Positions 6,488 to 13,918 of a DNA stretch of 14,978 bases are shown here, one piece after another. The stretch is from Caryophanales bacterium. GTDB taxonomy: Bacteria > Bacillota > Bacilli > Alicyclobacillales > SLC66. Below the pieces are notes generated by a model that did no database searches, had not been told where the DNA came from, and saw only the letters and a list, made by a program, of their open reading frames with translations. The stretch spans positions 1-14,978 of the forward strand of contig DAIELO010000008.1 in NCBI GenBank assembly GCA_027341705.1, given 5' to 3'. Position numbers and translations under genes: made by a program. The first letter of the stretch is position 1. The number at the start of each line of letters is the position of its first letter.

Positions 6488-8228
6488 GAAGATTTCCCCT
6501 TTCCCCCACATACGCGGTTAATAATTGATGGTACAGTCCTTTTCGCGCCAGCAGTTCAGTATGATGTCCCTGATCAATAAGTTCCCCTTCGTTCATCACC
6601 AGAATGCGATCCATGCGCGTGATCGTACTTAACCGATGAGCAATCACAAATACAGTTTTATCGACAAATAAATCCCGCAACGCATGTTCAATCCAACGCT
6701 CACTCTCTGGATCCAAATTAGCAGTAGGCTCGTCCAATAGTATCAATTGACTGTCCTTCAAAAAAGCACGTGCCAGCGCAATCCGTTGAATTTGACCACC
6801 GCTTAGTCCAGTTCCGTCTTCACCGACCAACGTGTTGTAACTCTTTGGCAAACTTTGAATAAATTCATCTGCACCCGCTTTTGTAGCAGCTTCAATCAAT
6901 CGCTCCATTGGACAATCAGGACAAGCTAGCCGAAGATTATCCGCGATTGAACCATGAAACAAATGAGGGTGCTGCGGCAAATAGGTAATTTGTTTTCGCC
7001 ATGATGCAATGGTGGCAGACGTTAAGCGCTGATCTTGTATACGAATCTCACCAATACCAGGCGTGATAAAACCCAGCAGCAAATGCATGATGGTACTCTT
7101 TCCCGCACCGGTAGGGCCTACGAGCGCCACTTTTTCTCCTTGACTAATAGTCAGGTTCAAATCATTTAACGCTACGTTTTGCGCCCCTTGATATTGAAAT
7201 GTCACGCGTTCAAACGCGACCATTCCCCAATTCTCTACTAATTCTACAGCGTTCGATGCATTGAATGACTCTTCTAAAACAGGTGCATCCAATAATTCAA
7301 ATATACGGTCTGCCGCAATCACACCATTCATTCCGGCATGAAACTGTGTACCAAGTAAACGAATAGGCATGTAGAATTCCGGAGCAAGTAACAATACGAA
7401 AAAAGCATTTTGAAACTGCATGTTACCAGAAATTAACCGCAGTCCAATAAATACTGCCACAATGGCCGTACTCAAAGTGGTCAAGAGTTCAAGCGCAAAC
7501 GCCGATAAAAAGGCCACTCTCAATGTATCCATCGTAGTTTTACGGTAACGATCACTAATGCGACGAATCACTTCTAGTTGGTAGCGACTGCGATTAAATA
7601 GCTTTAATGTAGTCAACCCTTGCAACACATCCAGAAAGTGTGCGCTCAGTAGACTTAGCGTTTCAAACTGTTGCTTGCTTTTTTTTTCAGCTTGACGCCC
7701 AATTAACATCATAAAGTATGGAATGAGCGGCCATGTGACTACAAAAATAATCGCTGTCACCCAATCGTTGGGAACGACAAAAGCCAAGATGGTTAACGGA
7801 ACCAATGCAGAAACTGCCAGTTGGGGTATATAGCGTGCTAAATATACTTCTAATGATTCAATTCCCTCTAAAACCGTGTTGGTGACCTCTCCCGTACGTT
7901 CACCGCGCATATATACGGGTCCCAATTGGAACAGTCGCCGGATTAATTGATCTCTTAATTGTTCTTTCACTTTTAACGCGACTCGCAGTGCAAATACTTC
8001 ACTAGCCCATCCCACCACTGCCCTAAAAAAAATAACAATAAGTAGTCCCACAAAAAGCCCAGTGAGATCAGAAAGTTGCCAATGCATCAAAAATGCACGA
8101 TTCACAATACGCGATAGAAAACTCGCTTCTGCAATAGCAATTAAGCCACCCGCTAGCCCTAACCCAACGGTTAAGGCTAGCAGATGGCGAACTTCATGAA
8201 TCTGCGTAAAAATTCTCTTTTTAATCAT
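6480..8228 (-). CDS. cydD: Thiol reductant ABC exporter subunit CydD (ATP-binding/permease)
   Basis: The product has 582 residues. An N-terminal membrane domain (about 15-310) contains the long coupling-helix region and YMRGERTGEV, a pattern shared by CydD proteins. The ATPase domain has Walker A GPTGAGKST (371-379), signature LSGGQ (475-479), Walker B LILLDEPTANLD (about 495-506) and the H-loop His531 in IAHRLST. It acts as a heterodimer with CydC, exporting thiols to the outside and so supporting heme insertion into cytochrome bd. It begins 10 nt after cydB with only a modest ribosome binding site (GACGGGT), which suggests translation is partly coupled to cydB. Assignment to CydD rather than CydC rests on gene order and the N-terminal pattern; the ABC exporter class itself is certain. 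Confidence 0.92.
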   Translation of the reverse strand: MIKKRIFTQIHEVRHLLALTVGLGLAGGLIAIAEASFLSRIVNRAFLMHWQLSDLTGLFVGLLIVIFFRAVVGWASEVFALRVALKVKEQLRDQLIRRLFQLGPVYMRGERTGEVTNTVLEGIESLEVYLARYIPQLAVSALVPLTILAFVVPNDWVTAIIFVVTWPLIPYFMMLIGRQAEKKSKQQFETLSLLSAHFLDVLQGLTTLKLFNRSRYQLEVIRRISDRYRKTTMDTLRVAFLSAFALELLTTLSTAIVAVFIGLRLISGNMQFQNAFFVLLLAPEFYMPIRLLGTQFHAGMNGVIAADRIFELLDAPVLEESFNASNAVELVENWGMVAFERVTFQYQGAQNVALNDLNLTISQGEKVALVGPTGAGKSTIMHLLLGFITPGIGEIRIQDQRLTSATIASWRKQITYLPQHPHLFHGSIADNLRLACPDCPMERLIEAATKAGADEFIQSLPKSYNTLVGEDGTGLSGGQIQRIALARAFLKDSQLILLDEPTANLDPESERWIEHALRDLFVDKTVFVIAHRLSTITRMDRILVMNEGELIDQGHHTELLARKGLYHQLLTAYVGERGNLRD

Positions 8229-8238
8229 GTTTTACCCG

Positions 8239-9255
8239 TCAATAATCCATGTGATCTGTGATCGAAACACGTTTGCGGAAAATGTAGTATGTCCAAATTT
8301 GATAAGCAAGCACAATGGGAACCATAATCAACGCGACAATCGTCATCACGAATAGTGAATGATGATTAGAAGCCGCATTATAAATGGTGAGGTTCCATTG
8401 TGGATTCGTGCTGCTCACCATGACATTAGGATACATGCCCAAGAACATACCCGTGGTCGTTAAGGCAATCGCAAGACCTACAAAAGTAAATGCCCAACCG
8501 CCGTGCTTTCCTACGAGAAAGCGCACCGACAGTACTGCGATAAACGCAATCACGAAAATGACAAAAATCAATGCAGAACTGATACTGTACCTAAATACTT
8601 CACTTGGCACATAGCTAAATATCACAAACACCAAGAGCACTATGGCGACGGGGATACCCATCGTTGTCGCAAATTTTTTCGCTCTCGCTTCCACATTGCC
8701 AGTCGTTTTCAAGCTCAAGAAAAGTGAACCATGAAGCATGAAAACGAGTAAGAACGCCACGCCACCAAGCAATGCATACGGATTCAGCAAGGTTAACAAT
8801 GAACCAGTAAAATTCATGTGACCATCGATTGGTACACCCCTGACAATGTTGGCAAACGCCACACCCCAGAGAAGTGCAGGAAGTAGACGCCCAACAAAAA
8901 TCAGCCAATCCCATGTATTGCGCCAACTCGATCCAGGGTTTTTACTGCGATACTCAAGACCTAATCCGCGCAGAATCAAACCAATCAGCAACAAAAACAA
9001 CGCTAAGTAGAATCCACTAAAGAGTGTAGCATACCAATTGGGGAATGCTGCAAACATCGCACCGCCCGCCGTTAGTAGCCAAACCTCGTTGCCATCCCAC
9101 ACAGGACCTATGCTGTTTAGGACCACCCGACGTTCTAAGTCATTTTGCCCGACAAAGGGGAGTAAAATTCCAACGCCATAGTCAAATCCTTCAAGGAAAA
9201 AGTATCCGATGAACAACACCATTTCAAGTATAAACCAAAGTGTATTTAAGCTCAT
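8239..9255 (-). CDS. cydB: Cytochrome bd ubiquinol/menaquinol oxidase subunit II
   Basis: This 338-residue protein is hydrophobic throughout, with about eight to nine transmembrane helices. The family motifs are clear: FFLEGFDYGVGILLPF near the N-terminus and GPVWDGNEVWLL with GGAMFAAFP after it. CydB packs against CydA and holds the peripheral structure of the oxidase; it carries no heme ligands of its own in the classical enzyme. A strong ribosome binding site (GGAAGGAGG) precedes the ATG. The gene starts 21 nt after the cydA stop and 10 nt before cydD, so all four cyd genes form one operon. Length is a little short of the 370-380 residues common in enterobacteria and normal for Gram-positive homologues. 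Confidence 0.96.
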   Translation of the reverse strand: MSLNTLWFILEMVLFIGYFFLEGFDYGVGILLPFVGQNDLERRVVLNSIGPVWDGNEVWLLTAGGAMFAAFPNWYATLFSGFYLALFLLLIGLILRGLGLEYRSKNPGSSWRNTWDWLIFVGRLLPALLWGVAFANIVRGVPIDGHMNFTGSLLTLLNPYALLGGVAFLLVFMLHGSLFLSLKTTGNVEARAKKFATTMGIPVAIVLLVFVIFSYVPSEVFRYSISSALIFVIFVIAFIAVLSVRFLVGKHGGWAFTFVGLAIALTTTGMFLGMYPNVMVSSTNPQWNLTIYNAASNHHSLFVMTIVALIMVPIVLAYQIWTYYIFRKRVSITDHMDY

Positions 9256-9276
9256 TTCCTCGCCTCCTTCCCTAAA

Positions 9277-10656
9277 TTAAAATGTAGATGTTATATCCGC
9301 AGAAACATCGTGCTGCTCTTCGACTTCAAATCCTAATTTTGTATACTTGTTCATCAAGCCAATCATGACCACTGCCATGATCCCGTAAATAAGACCAAAT
9401 CCAATGAGTGTAGTCAGCGCCTCTCCCACCGAAACAATAGGCGAACTACTGATATCTGTTTTTAATAATCCAAACACCGACCAAGGTTGTCGACCGATTT
9501 CTGTCATAATCCAGCCCATCGAGTTCGCAATGAACGGCAGTGAAATGGACCAGAGTAAGATCCGCATAAATCGCGGGCTACTTTCTAATTTATTGCGACG
9601 AACGACCACAATCCCCCACAGCGAAATCAGAATCATCAATACTCCCGCAAGCACCATAATCCGGAAGCTCCAATACGTCGTATTCACTGGTGGAATATAG
9701 TTCCCTGGTCCATATTTTTGTACATATTGTTGTTGCAATTCATTCATGCCTTGCACTTTTCCACTTAGGCTGTCATAAGACAAAATACTTAGCACATAGG
9801 GAATATCTACACTGAACGTATTCTTGTGTTGCACAGCGTCAATGCCTGCAATCAATGACCACGGAGCATGTTCTGGACTTGTATTCCAAAGCCCCTCAGC
9901 AGCGGCTGTTTTCATTGGTTGCGCCTTGACTAAGTGCTGTGCCTGAAGGTGTCCTAAAAACGCAACTAGTAAGCTAGAGATAACGGCCATGGTTAATGCT
10001 ACCTTGAATGCCCGTTTAAATACATCTACATGATATTTGCGAAGCAATTGATAGGCACTTATTCCCAACATAAAGAAAGAGGCTGTGGCCCAAGCACCAA
10101 AAATCACATGAGGGAATTCAACCAATAATTGTGGATTGCCGAGTAATGCAAAAAAACTCGTCATTTCTGCGTGACCATTGCGAATTGCGTACCCCACCGG
10201 TTCTTGCATAAATGAATTCGCGGATAAAATCCAGAGTGCAGATAATGCGGTACCAAATGCGACCAGCCAGATAGAGAGCAGGTGAACACGTTTAGATACT
10301 CGCTCCCAGCCAAAGACCCAGATCCCCAAAAAGGTGGATTCCATAAAAAATGCCAGTAGTGCTTCTACTGCTAGTGGAGCCCCAAAAACATCCCCGACAT
10401 AACGGGAATAATCAGACCAGTTCATACCAAACTGAAATTCTTGAAGAATTCCAGTCACCACACCAATGGCAAAGTTGATTAAAAAAAGTCTGCCAAAAAA
10501 TTGAATCAATTTCTTCATTTTCTCATCGCCAGATCGAACATACATCGTTTCTAATATGGCTAAAAGAAATGCAAGACCGATGGTCAGCGGCACAAACAAA
10601 AAATGGTACACTGTCGTCACACCAAACTGAATCCGGTCAACCATTAGAGCATGCAC
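9277..10656 (-). CDS. cydA: Cytochrome bd quinol oxidase subunit I
   Basis: This membrane oxidase subunit oxidises quinol and reduces O2 to water at high affinity without proton pumping. With a GTG start at 10656 it has 459 residues. The start is chosen because an AGGGGGG site lies 6 nt upstream and the protein then begins MHALMVDRIQFG, as in the family; the open frame to 10761 adds 35 residues of unrelated sequence. Key residues are visible: H18 (heme b595 ligand region), E98 and E106 (GAPLAVE and FFMES), H183 (FPHVIFG) and M334 (YWSFRIM), the last two matching the heme b558 ligands. The Q-loop has QPMKTAAAEGLW with K249 and E254. The protein lacks the long C-terminal Q-loop insert of E. coli CydA, so it is the short-loop type usual in Gram-positives. 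GRQPW is present near the C-terminus. Confidence 0.96.
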   Translation of the reverse strand: MHALMVDRIQFGVTTVYHFLFVPLTIGLAFLLAILETMYVRSGDEKMKKLIQFFGRLFLINFAIGVVTGILQEFQFGMNWSDYSRYVGDVFGAPLAVEALLAFFMESTFLGIWVFGWERVSKRVHLLSIWLVAFGTALSALWILSANSFMQEPVGYAIRNGHAEMTSFFALLGNPQLLVEFPHVIFGAWATASFFMLGISAYQLLRKYHVDVFKRAFKVALTMAVISSLLVAFLGHLQAQHLVKAQPMKTAAAEGLWNTSPEHAPWSLIAGIDAVQHKNTFSVDIPYVLSILSYDSLSGKVQGMNELQQQYVQKYGPGNYIPPVNTTYWSFRIMVLAGVLMILISLWGIVVVRRNKLESSPRFMRILLWSISLPFIANSMGWIMTEIGRQPWSVFGLLKTDISSSPIVSVGEALTTLIGFGLIYGIMAVVMIGLMNKYTKLGFEVEEQHDVSADITSTF

Positions 10657-10698
10657 GTTGTTCCCCCCTGTTCTTTGAAATATAATCACATAATAAAT

Positions 10699-10715
10699 GT
10701 TACAACTATTGCAAC
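10699..10715. promoter_or_regulatory. Imperfect palindrome in the cydA leader
   Basis: The 17-bp GTTACAACTATTGCAAC is an inverted repeat with 7-bp arms, one mismatch and a 3-nt centre. It lies about 43 nt upstream of the cydA GTG and overlaps possible -35 boxes (TTGCAA or TTGTAA on the minus strand). It does not match the Rex consensus (TTGTGA with TCACAA arms). A repressor site is possible; evidence is symmetry and position only. Confidence 0.3.
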
Positions 10716-10773
10716 GGTCTATCTGATCATACTCACTAGACTCTAAGGATAGGAGACACATTTTGACTGATAT

Positions 10774-10795
10774 ATATAGTCCAAAAAGACTATTT
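10774..10795 (-). promoter_or_regulatory. Operator-like inverted repeat upstream of cydA, same motif as upstream of the CDF unit
   Basis: ATAGTC at 10776-10781 and GACTAT at 10788-10793 form a perfect 6-bp inverted repeat with a 6-nt spacer. Arm sequence and half-site spacing equal those of the array at 4716-4745. It sits 120 nt upstream of the cydA start codon and 33 nt past the end of the chemotaxis gene. No T-run follows on either strand, so it is not a terminator. A shared regulator for the cyd operon and the efflux/response-regulator unit is the simplest reading. Confidence 0.6.
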
Positions 10796-10826
10796 AATCA
10801 TATTTAACTTAACACTTTACCGATCG

Positions 10827-12101
10827 CTATTTACTGTTACTAATTTGTAGCTCATCTAAATCTGCAGCCACTGTTCTCATTTGCTCTAGCGCATTTCCTA
10901 CAGACTGCACCGCATGGGTTTGCTCTGTAGTGGTAGCTGCAACTTCCTCCGTTAGCGCCATCACTTGTTGAATGACATCATTGATTCGATGAGATTGCGT
11001 TTGTAATTGCGTAGTTTGATCTCGTTGTTTTGAAAATTCTTGTAATACTTCACGAACTACATTTTCAACTATTTGTCCTGATTCGTGGATGGTAGCGAAT
11101 GAAGTCGCAATTTCTTGACGAGCTTGCTCCACGCGGGAAAAAGAAGAACTAGTGTCGATCACTGCTTGATCCACATTGCCTATCTCCTCCACCATGATGC
11201 GAACCACTTCCTGAATTCGCTTATTCGACTCTTTACTTTGTTCAGCCAAGAGCCTAACCTCACTGGCAACGACAGCAAATCCCCTTCCCGCATCACCTGC
11301 GCGGGCCGCTTCAATCGATGCGTTTAGCGCAATTAAATTGGTACTCTCAGCAACTGCTTCCACGCTTTTTAAGATCTCTGCCACATTCTCTGCTCTTTCC
11401 ACCAATTGCCGAGTTTTCAACGTGGTCTGCTCTGCCGCCGTGCTGGCCAATTGCATTTCACTGGCAATTTGATTCGTGTGTGTCGCGCCTAACGTGATGG
11501 CCTCATGCAGCGATTGTACGGCTCGGCTCTCTGACTGCACCCCTTGTTCTAATCGATCCACAATAATTTGAGAAGCATCTGCTCCCTGCATTTGTGTGTC
11601 AGCAGCTTGGGCAGCCTGCATCGCACTATCTGTAATTTCTTTCATCGCAAGCGCAATTGAATGTGCACCATCAGATGCCAATCGCATTTTGCTGTCCACT
11701 TCTTGGACTGACTGGTTCAACATTTGAACCGATTTATCCATCTTTTCATGGTATTCACCTAACACACCAGCCGTCTTTTGAAAGGCCACGGCCACATCAT
11801 AAATTTCGTTTTTTATCTTAGGTAAAGGAATTTGAATATCAAATTCACCTTGTTGCATTTTTGCTATAGCAGTTTTCAATTGATTTAGTTGTTTAAGAAT
11901 ATAATGACCCGCTAGCCACACTAATAACGTTTGCCAAAACACACCACTCAATAAATCAAAGGTAGTGAGTGCGACAAATGCAGACCCACCTAATTGAACA
12001 TGGCGTTCCCATAAGAAGATTCCGCCACTGATTCCATTAGTAATCACAGCCACAATCATCGTGATAAAGATTAACTGTAATTCAAGTCGTCTCTTCACCA
12101 T
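10827..12101 (-). CDS. Methyl-accepting chemotaxis protein without an extracytoplasmic sensor domain
   Basis: The product has 424 residues. Two transmembrane segments (about 10-31 and 40-67) are joined by only some ten residues, so there is no external ligand domain. A HAMP-like linker (about 67-120) and a long coiled-coil signalling domain follow. The conserved CheA/CheW-contact tip is [20 protein letters not shown] with [11 protein letters not shown] at about 252-282. It should form part of a receptor array controlling CheA. With no external domain it more likely senses membrane or cytoplasmic state (energy, redox, lipid) than a soluble attractant. AGGAGG lies just before the ATG. It starts 12 nt after the uspA-like gene, so the two are co-transcribed. 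No C-terminal CheR-binding pentapeptide is seen. Proximity to the cyd operon hints at energy or oxygen taxis; that is inference. Confidence 0.92.
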   Translation of the reverse strand: MVKRRLELQLIFITMIVAVITNGISGGIFLWERHVQLGGSAFVALTTFDLLSGVFWQTLLVWLAGHYILKQLNQLKTAIAKMQQGEFDIQIPLPKIKNEIYDVAVAFQKTAGVLGEYHEKMDKSVQMLNQSVQEVDSKMRLASDGAHSIALAMKEITDSAMQAAQAADTQMQGADASQIIVDRLEQGVQSESRAVQSLHEAITLGATHTNQIASEMQLASTAAEQTTLKTRQLVERAENVAEILKSVEAVAESTNLIALNASIEAARAGDAGRGFAVVASEVRLLAEQSKESNKRIQEVVRIMVEEIGNVDQAVIDTSSSFSRVEQARQEIATSFATIHESGQIVENVVREVLQEFSKQRDQTTQLQTQSHRINDVIQQVMALTEEVAATTTEQTHAVQSVGNALEQMRTVAADLDELQISNSK

Positions 12102-12113
12102 CAGTCCTCCTAA

Positions 12114-12515
12114 TCAGCGTACAATTAACACCGAGCAATGTGCCCTACGCGTCACCGCTTCACTGACACTACCAAGTAGCAATCTTTCAATGGGGCCTTT
12201 GTTGTGCGCACCAAGCACCAGCAATTCTGTGTTAAAATCTTCTGCAATCCTAATAATCAAATCAGCAGGTGACCCCATCTCAGACTTAGTGATAGGTGTC
12301 ACACCTTGCTCCGCACAAATGGCTACTGCGCCACTCAATATCTCCTTGCCTACATTCGTATCGTAAGCCAATGGAGATACGCCGTATGCTCCATCCACAT
12401 AAGGCACCCGTTCCACATATAGCAACACATATTCAGCACTCGGGAAATTTAACAAAGCGTAACGCAAGCCTTTCACTGCTGACGCAGTACCGTCAAAACC
12501 AATCAGTATTTTCAT
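12114..12515 (-). CDS. Universal stress protein, UspA family
   Basis: This is a single-domain cytoplasmic Usp fold of 133 residues. The N-terminus MKILIGFDGTASAVKGL has the conserved Asp (D8) of the nucleotide pocket. The C-terminal motif is GAHNKGPIERLLLGSVSEAV, followed by CSVLIV. The loop resembles the ATP-binding G-2X-G-9X-G(S/T) motif but the glycine spacing differs, reading G-AHNK-G-PIERLLL-GSVS, so nucleotide binding is likely but not certain. Family members dampen stress or bind ATP/AMP; the specific role is unknown. An AGGGGG run lies about 11 nt upstream of the ATG, a rather long spacing. It is the first gene of the two-gene unit with the chemotaxis protein and is divergent from the tRNA cluster across 176 nt. 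Confidence 0.9.
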   Translation of the reverse strand: MKILIGFDGTASAVKGLRYALLNFPSAEYVLLYVERVPYVDGAYGVSPLAYDTNVGKEILSGAVAICAEQGVTPITKSEMGSPADLIIRIAEDFNTELLVLGAHNKGPIERLLLGSVSEAVTRRAHCSVLIVR

Positions 12516-12646
12516 GGAATAGATAACCCCCTAATACAATTTTGTCATATAACCTTTATTTACTTTATCACATAAGGCATAACATCATCAGAGACAAATG
12601 TGCTATATGTAAGAGCAATTTAGACTAATTATCGAATATTAGCGAT

Positions 12647-12675
12647 TTGTATTGTTCTTTTTAATATGATATAAT
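12647..12675 (+). promoter_or_regulatory. Promoter of the tRNA cluster
   Basis: TTGTAT (12647-12652), a 17-nt spacer and a perfect TATAAT (12670-12675) form a strong housekeeping promoter. It ends 16 nt before the first base of tRNA-Ser. Confidence 0.75.
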
Positions 12676-12691
12676 GCGTTCCGCAGCCTAT

Positions 12692-12782
12692 GGAGAGATG
12701 GCCGAGCGGTTGAAGGCACTCGTCTTGAAAACGAGCAACGGTTAGAAGCCGTTCGTGGGTTCGAATCCCACTCTCTCCGCCA
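12692..12782 (+). tRNA. tRNA-Ser (anticodon TGA)
   Basis: The acceptor arms GGAGAGA (12692-12698) and TCTCTCC (12772-12778) pair fully, the discriminator is G, and CCA is encoded. The anticodon stem CTCGT/ACGAG encloses loop CTTGAAA, giving anticodon TGA. A long variable arm (CAACGGTTAGAAGCCGTTC region) and the T-arm GTTCGAATC fit a class II serine tRNA that reads UCA and related codons. Confidence 0.96.
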
Positions 12783-12788
12783 CGGTGA

Positions 12789-12865
12789 GGCGGGGTAGCT
12801 CAGTTGGTTAGAGCATGCGGTTCATACCCGCAGTGTCGGGGGTTCAAATCCCTCCTCCGCTACCA
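12789..12865 (+). tRNA. tRNA-Met (anticodon CAT, elongator type)
   Basis: The cloverleaf is complete. Acceptor GGCGGGG pairs with CTCCGCT using two G-T wobbles, the D-arm is GCTCAGTTGGTTAGAGC, and anticodon stem TGCGG/CCGCA encloses TTCATAC. The T-arm contains GTTCAAATC, the discriminator is A and CCA is encoded. Position 1 is G, with a G-T pair at 1-72 rather than the unpaired C1-A72 of initiators, so the elongator form is preferred. It starts 6 nt after tRNA-Ser. Confidence 0.95.
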
Positions 12866-12870
12866 AAATT

Positions 12871-12946
12871 GCCACTTTAGCTCAGTTGGTAGAGCGGTTC
12901 ACTCGTAATGAACAGGTAGCCAGTTCGAATCTGGCAAGTGGCTCCA
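12871..12946 (+). tRNA. tRNA-Thr (anticodon CGT)
   Basis: Acceptor GCCACTT pairs with AAGTGGC, the D-arm is GCTCAGTTGGTAGAGC, and anticodon stem GTTCA/TGAAC encloses CTCGTAA, giving CGT. The T-arm is CCAGTTCGAATCTGG, the discriminator is T, and CCA is encoded. It is the last tRNA of the cluster, 5 nt after tRNA-Met. Its 3' end is the likely attachment site for the element whose integrase remnant lies next to it. Confidence 0.95.
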
Positions 12947-12960
12947 CAAAACCTTGATAT

Positions 12961-13000
12961 GACGGGCTTTTTCGAGAGATCGAGAAACCCGTCATTTTTG
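12961..13000 (+). terminator. Rho-independent terminator of the tRNA cluster
   Basis: GACGGG (12961-12966) pairs with CCCGTC (12988-12993), with an inner TTTCGA/TCGAGA stem, followed by ATTTTTGTTT. It lies 14 nt after tRNA-Thr. Confidence 0.85.
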
Positions 13001-13002
13001 TT

Positions 13003-13024
13003 TGCTACAAATATGCTACAAATC
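13003..13024. repeat. Tandem 11-bp repeat next to the integrase remnant
   Basis: TGCTACAAATA (13003-13013) is followed directly by TGCTACAAATC (13014-13024). The stop codon of the integrase remnant lies within it. Short direct repeats between a tRNA attachment site and the int gene often serve as integrase arm-binding sites; here that role is inferred from position. Confidence 0.5.
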
Positions 13025-13180
13025 TTTGTCAGGCTTACTCGTTGTAAAGGCTTCATCAAGTCGATCCACCGCGTCCTTTTGCATCTTATTGGTGACATGA
13101 GCGTAGGTGTCCATCGTGACACGAATATAGGAATAGCAGAACGCGTCAGTCCACACCAAATGCGGCACGCCAGCAATCAT
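13016..13180 (-). pseudogene. Remnant of a tyrosine recombinase (phage/ICE-type integrase), C-terminal tail only
   Basis: The minus strand encodes YIRVTMDTYAHVTNKM, then QKDAVDRLDEAF and a short tail to the stop at 13016-13018. This matches the C-terminal end of tyrosine integrases, with the nucleophile Tyr in DTYAHV. Just upstream, where families have LGHSSI, the remnant reads FCYSYI, so the conserved Gly-His is lost. Further upstream the expected HxLRHT box is absent, and a GVD..RVL-like fragment sits in another frame, suggesting a frameshift near 13140-13150. Nothing recognisable as the rest of the enzyme remains before the terminator at 13224. The integrase tail faces the 3' end of tRNA-Thr about 70 nt away, the classical arrangement of a tRNA-integrated element. 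I infer that an element entered here and was later mostly deleted. The exact upstream limit is uncertain. Confidence 0.75.
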
Positions 13181-13223
13181 ATCAAAGATATTTTGTGCAA
13201 TAAAGGAAACAAAACCCGATAAA

Positions 13224-13258
13224 GTCCTGTACAATCTACCTGTACGGGGCTTTTTTTA
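13224..13258 (+). terminator. Orphan rho-independent terminator
   Basis: GTCCTGTAC (13224-13232) and GTACGGGGC (13242-13250) pair with two G-T wobbles around a 9-nt loop, and TTTTTTTATT follows. There is no intact plus-strand gene before it apart from the tRNA cluster, which has its own terminator. It may have belonged to a gene lost with the integrated element. Confidence 0.75.
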
Positions 13259-13329
13259 TTCAGGTAATGGGCAGTTAATCAAAGAGTCGTGCACACTGGA
13301 AACAGACGAAATCAAGAGGGGACACGATC

Positions 13330-13833
13330 ATGAATATTCGAATTTTAGAAAAGTCAGATGCTCGGTTGTACCAAGATTTACGATTGAGTGCGTTAAGAAC
13401 AAGTCCAGACGCATTTGGTTCGACGTACGAGATGGAAGTCAAATTCTCACTGGAAACTGTAATTGAGCGAATGAAGCCCGCTAGTGACAAGTTTGTTCTA
13501 GGAGCTTTTGATGATGGCGGTTCATTAGTTGGAATTGTGGCTTTTATGCATGAGAGTGGATTTAAAACTGCTCACAAGGGGAACGTTTTTGGGATGTATG
13601 TAGCTCCAGAACTGAGAGGACATGGGTTAGGGAAATCGCTCATGCTTGAGCTCATAACAAATGCAAGAGAGTGTGATGGCTTGGAACAAATAAACTTAAC
13701 AGTTGTATCTGAAAATGAGTTCGCAAAGAGACTCTACAAGTCTGTGGGATTTGAGACTTATGGTGTAGAACGAAACGCCTTAAAATTCAATGGGCAGTAC
13801 TTTGACGAGGATTTAATGGTTCTAAAAATCTAA
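13330..13833 (+). CDS. GNAT-family N-acetyltransferase
   Basis: This 167-residue cytoplasmic protein has a complete GNAT fold. The acceptor-side helices are in about 10-55 (YQDLRLSALRTSPDAFGSTY), and strand 4 with motif A is NVFGMYVAPELRGHGLGKSL. In motif A, RGHGLGK at about 97-103 is the acetyl-CoA pyrophosphate loop. A late AKRLYKSVGFETYGVERNAL segment is the usual motif B. The family transfers acetyl from acetyl-CoA to an amine. The substrate cannot be read from the sequence; the DAFGSTY and ERNALKF signatures are shared with many stress- or antibiotic-linked and Rim-like acetyltransferases of bacilli. A purine-rich AAGAGGGG lies about 8 nt before the ATG. It stands alone between an orphan terminator and the lipoprotein gene. 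It may be accessory cargo, as it lies beyond the decayed integrase. Confidence 0.9.
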   Translation: MNIRILEKSDARLYQDLRLSALRTSPDAFGSTYEMEVKFSLETVIERMKPASDKFVLGAFDDGGSLVGIVAFMHESGFKTAHKGNVFGMYVAPELRGHGLGKSLMLELITNARECDGLEQINLTVVSENEFAKRLYKSVGFETYGVERNALKFNGQYFDEDLMVLKI

Positions 13834-13918
13834 GTTTTGTTGCAGTTATCTAGAATAGTATCTTTGAATTTTTGATGGTACGTTAAACTCTGGATAAGTA
13901 GGTTGGGAGGGGATACGA

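Noticed and set aside
6488..6511. CydC starting at the ATG at 6511
   Set aside because: There is no ribosome binding site before it, whereas the GTG at 6487 has AGGGG 8 nt upstream and a typical overlap with the cydD stop.
10657..10761. N-terminal extension of CydA to an ATG at 10761
   Set aside because: The 35 extra residues do not resemble CydA, and the GTG at 10656 has an AGGGGGG site at proper distance and gives the family's normal N-terminus.
12540..12640. CRP/FNR-type site between the uspA-like gene and the tRNA cluster
   Set aside because: TGTGATAAAG on the minus strand resembles a half-site, but the second half does not match TCACA or ATCAA.
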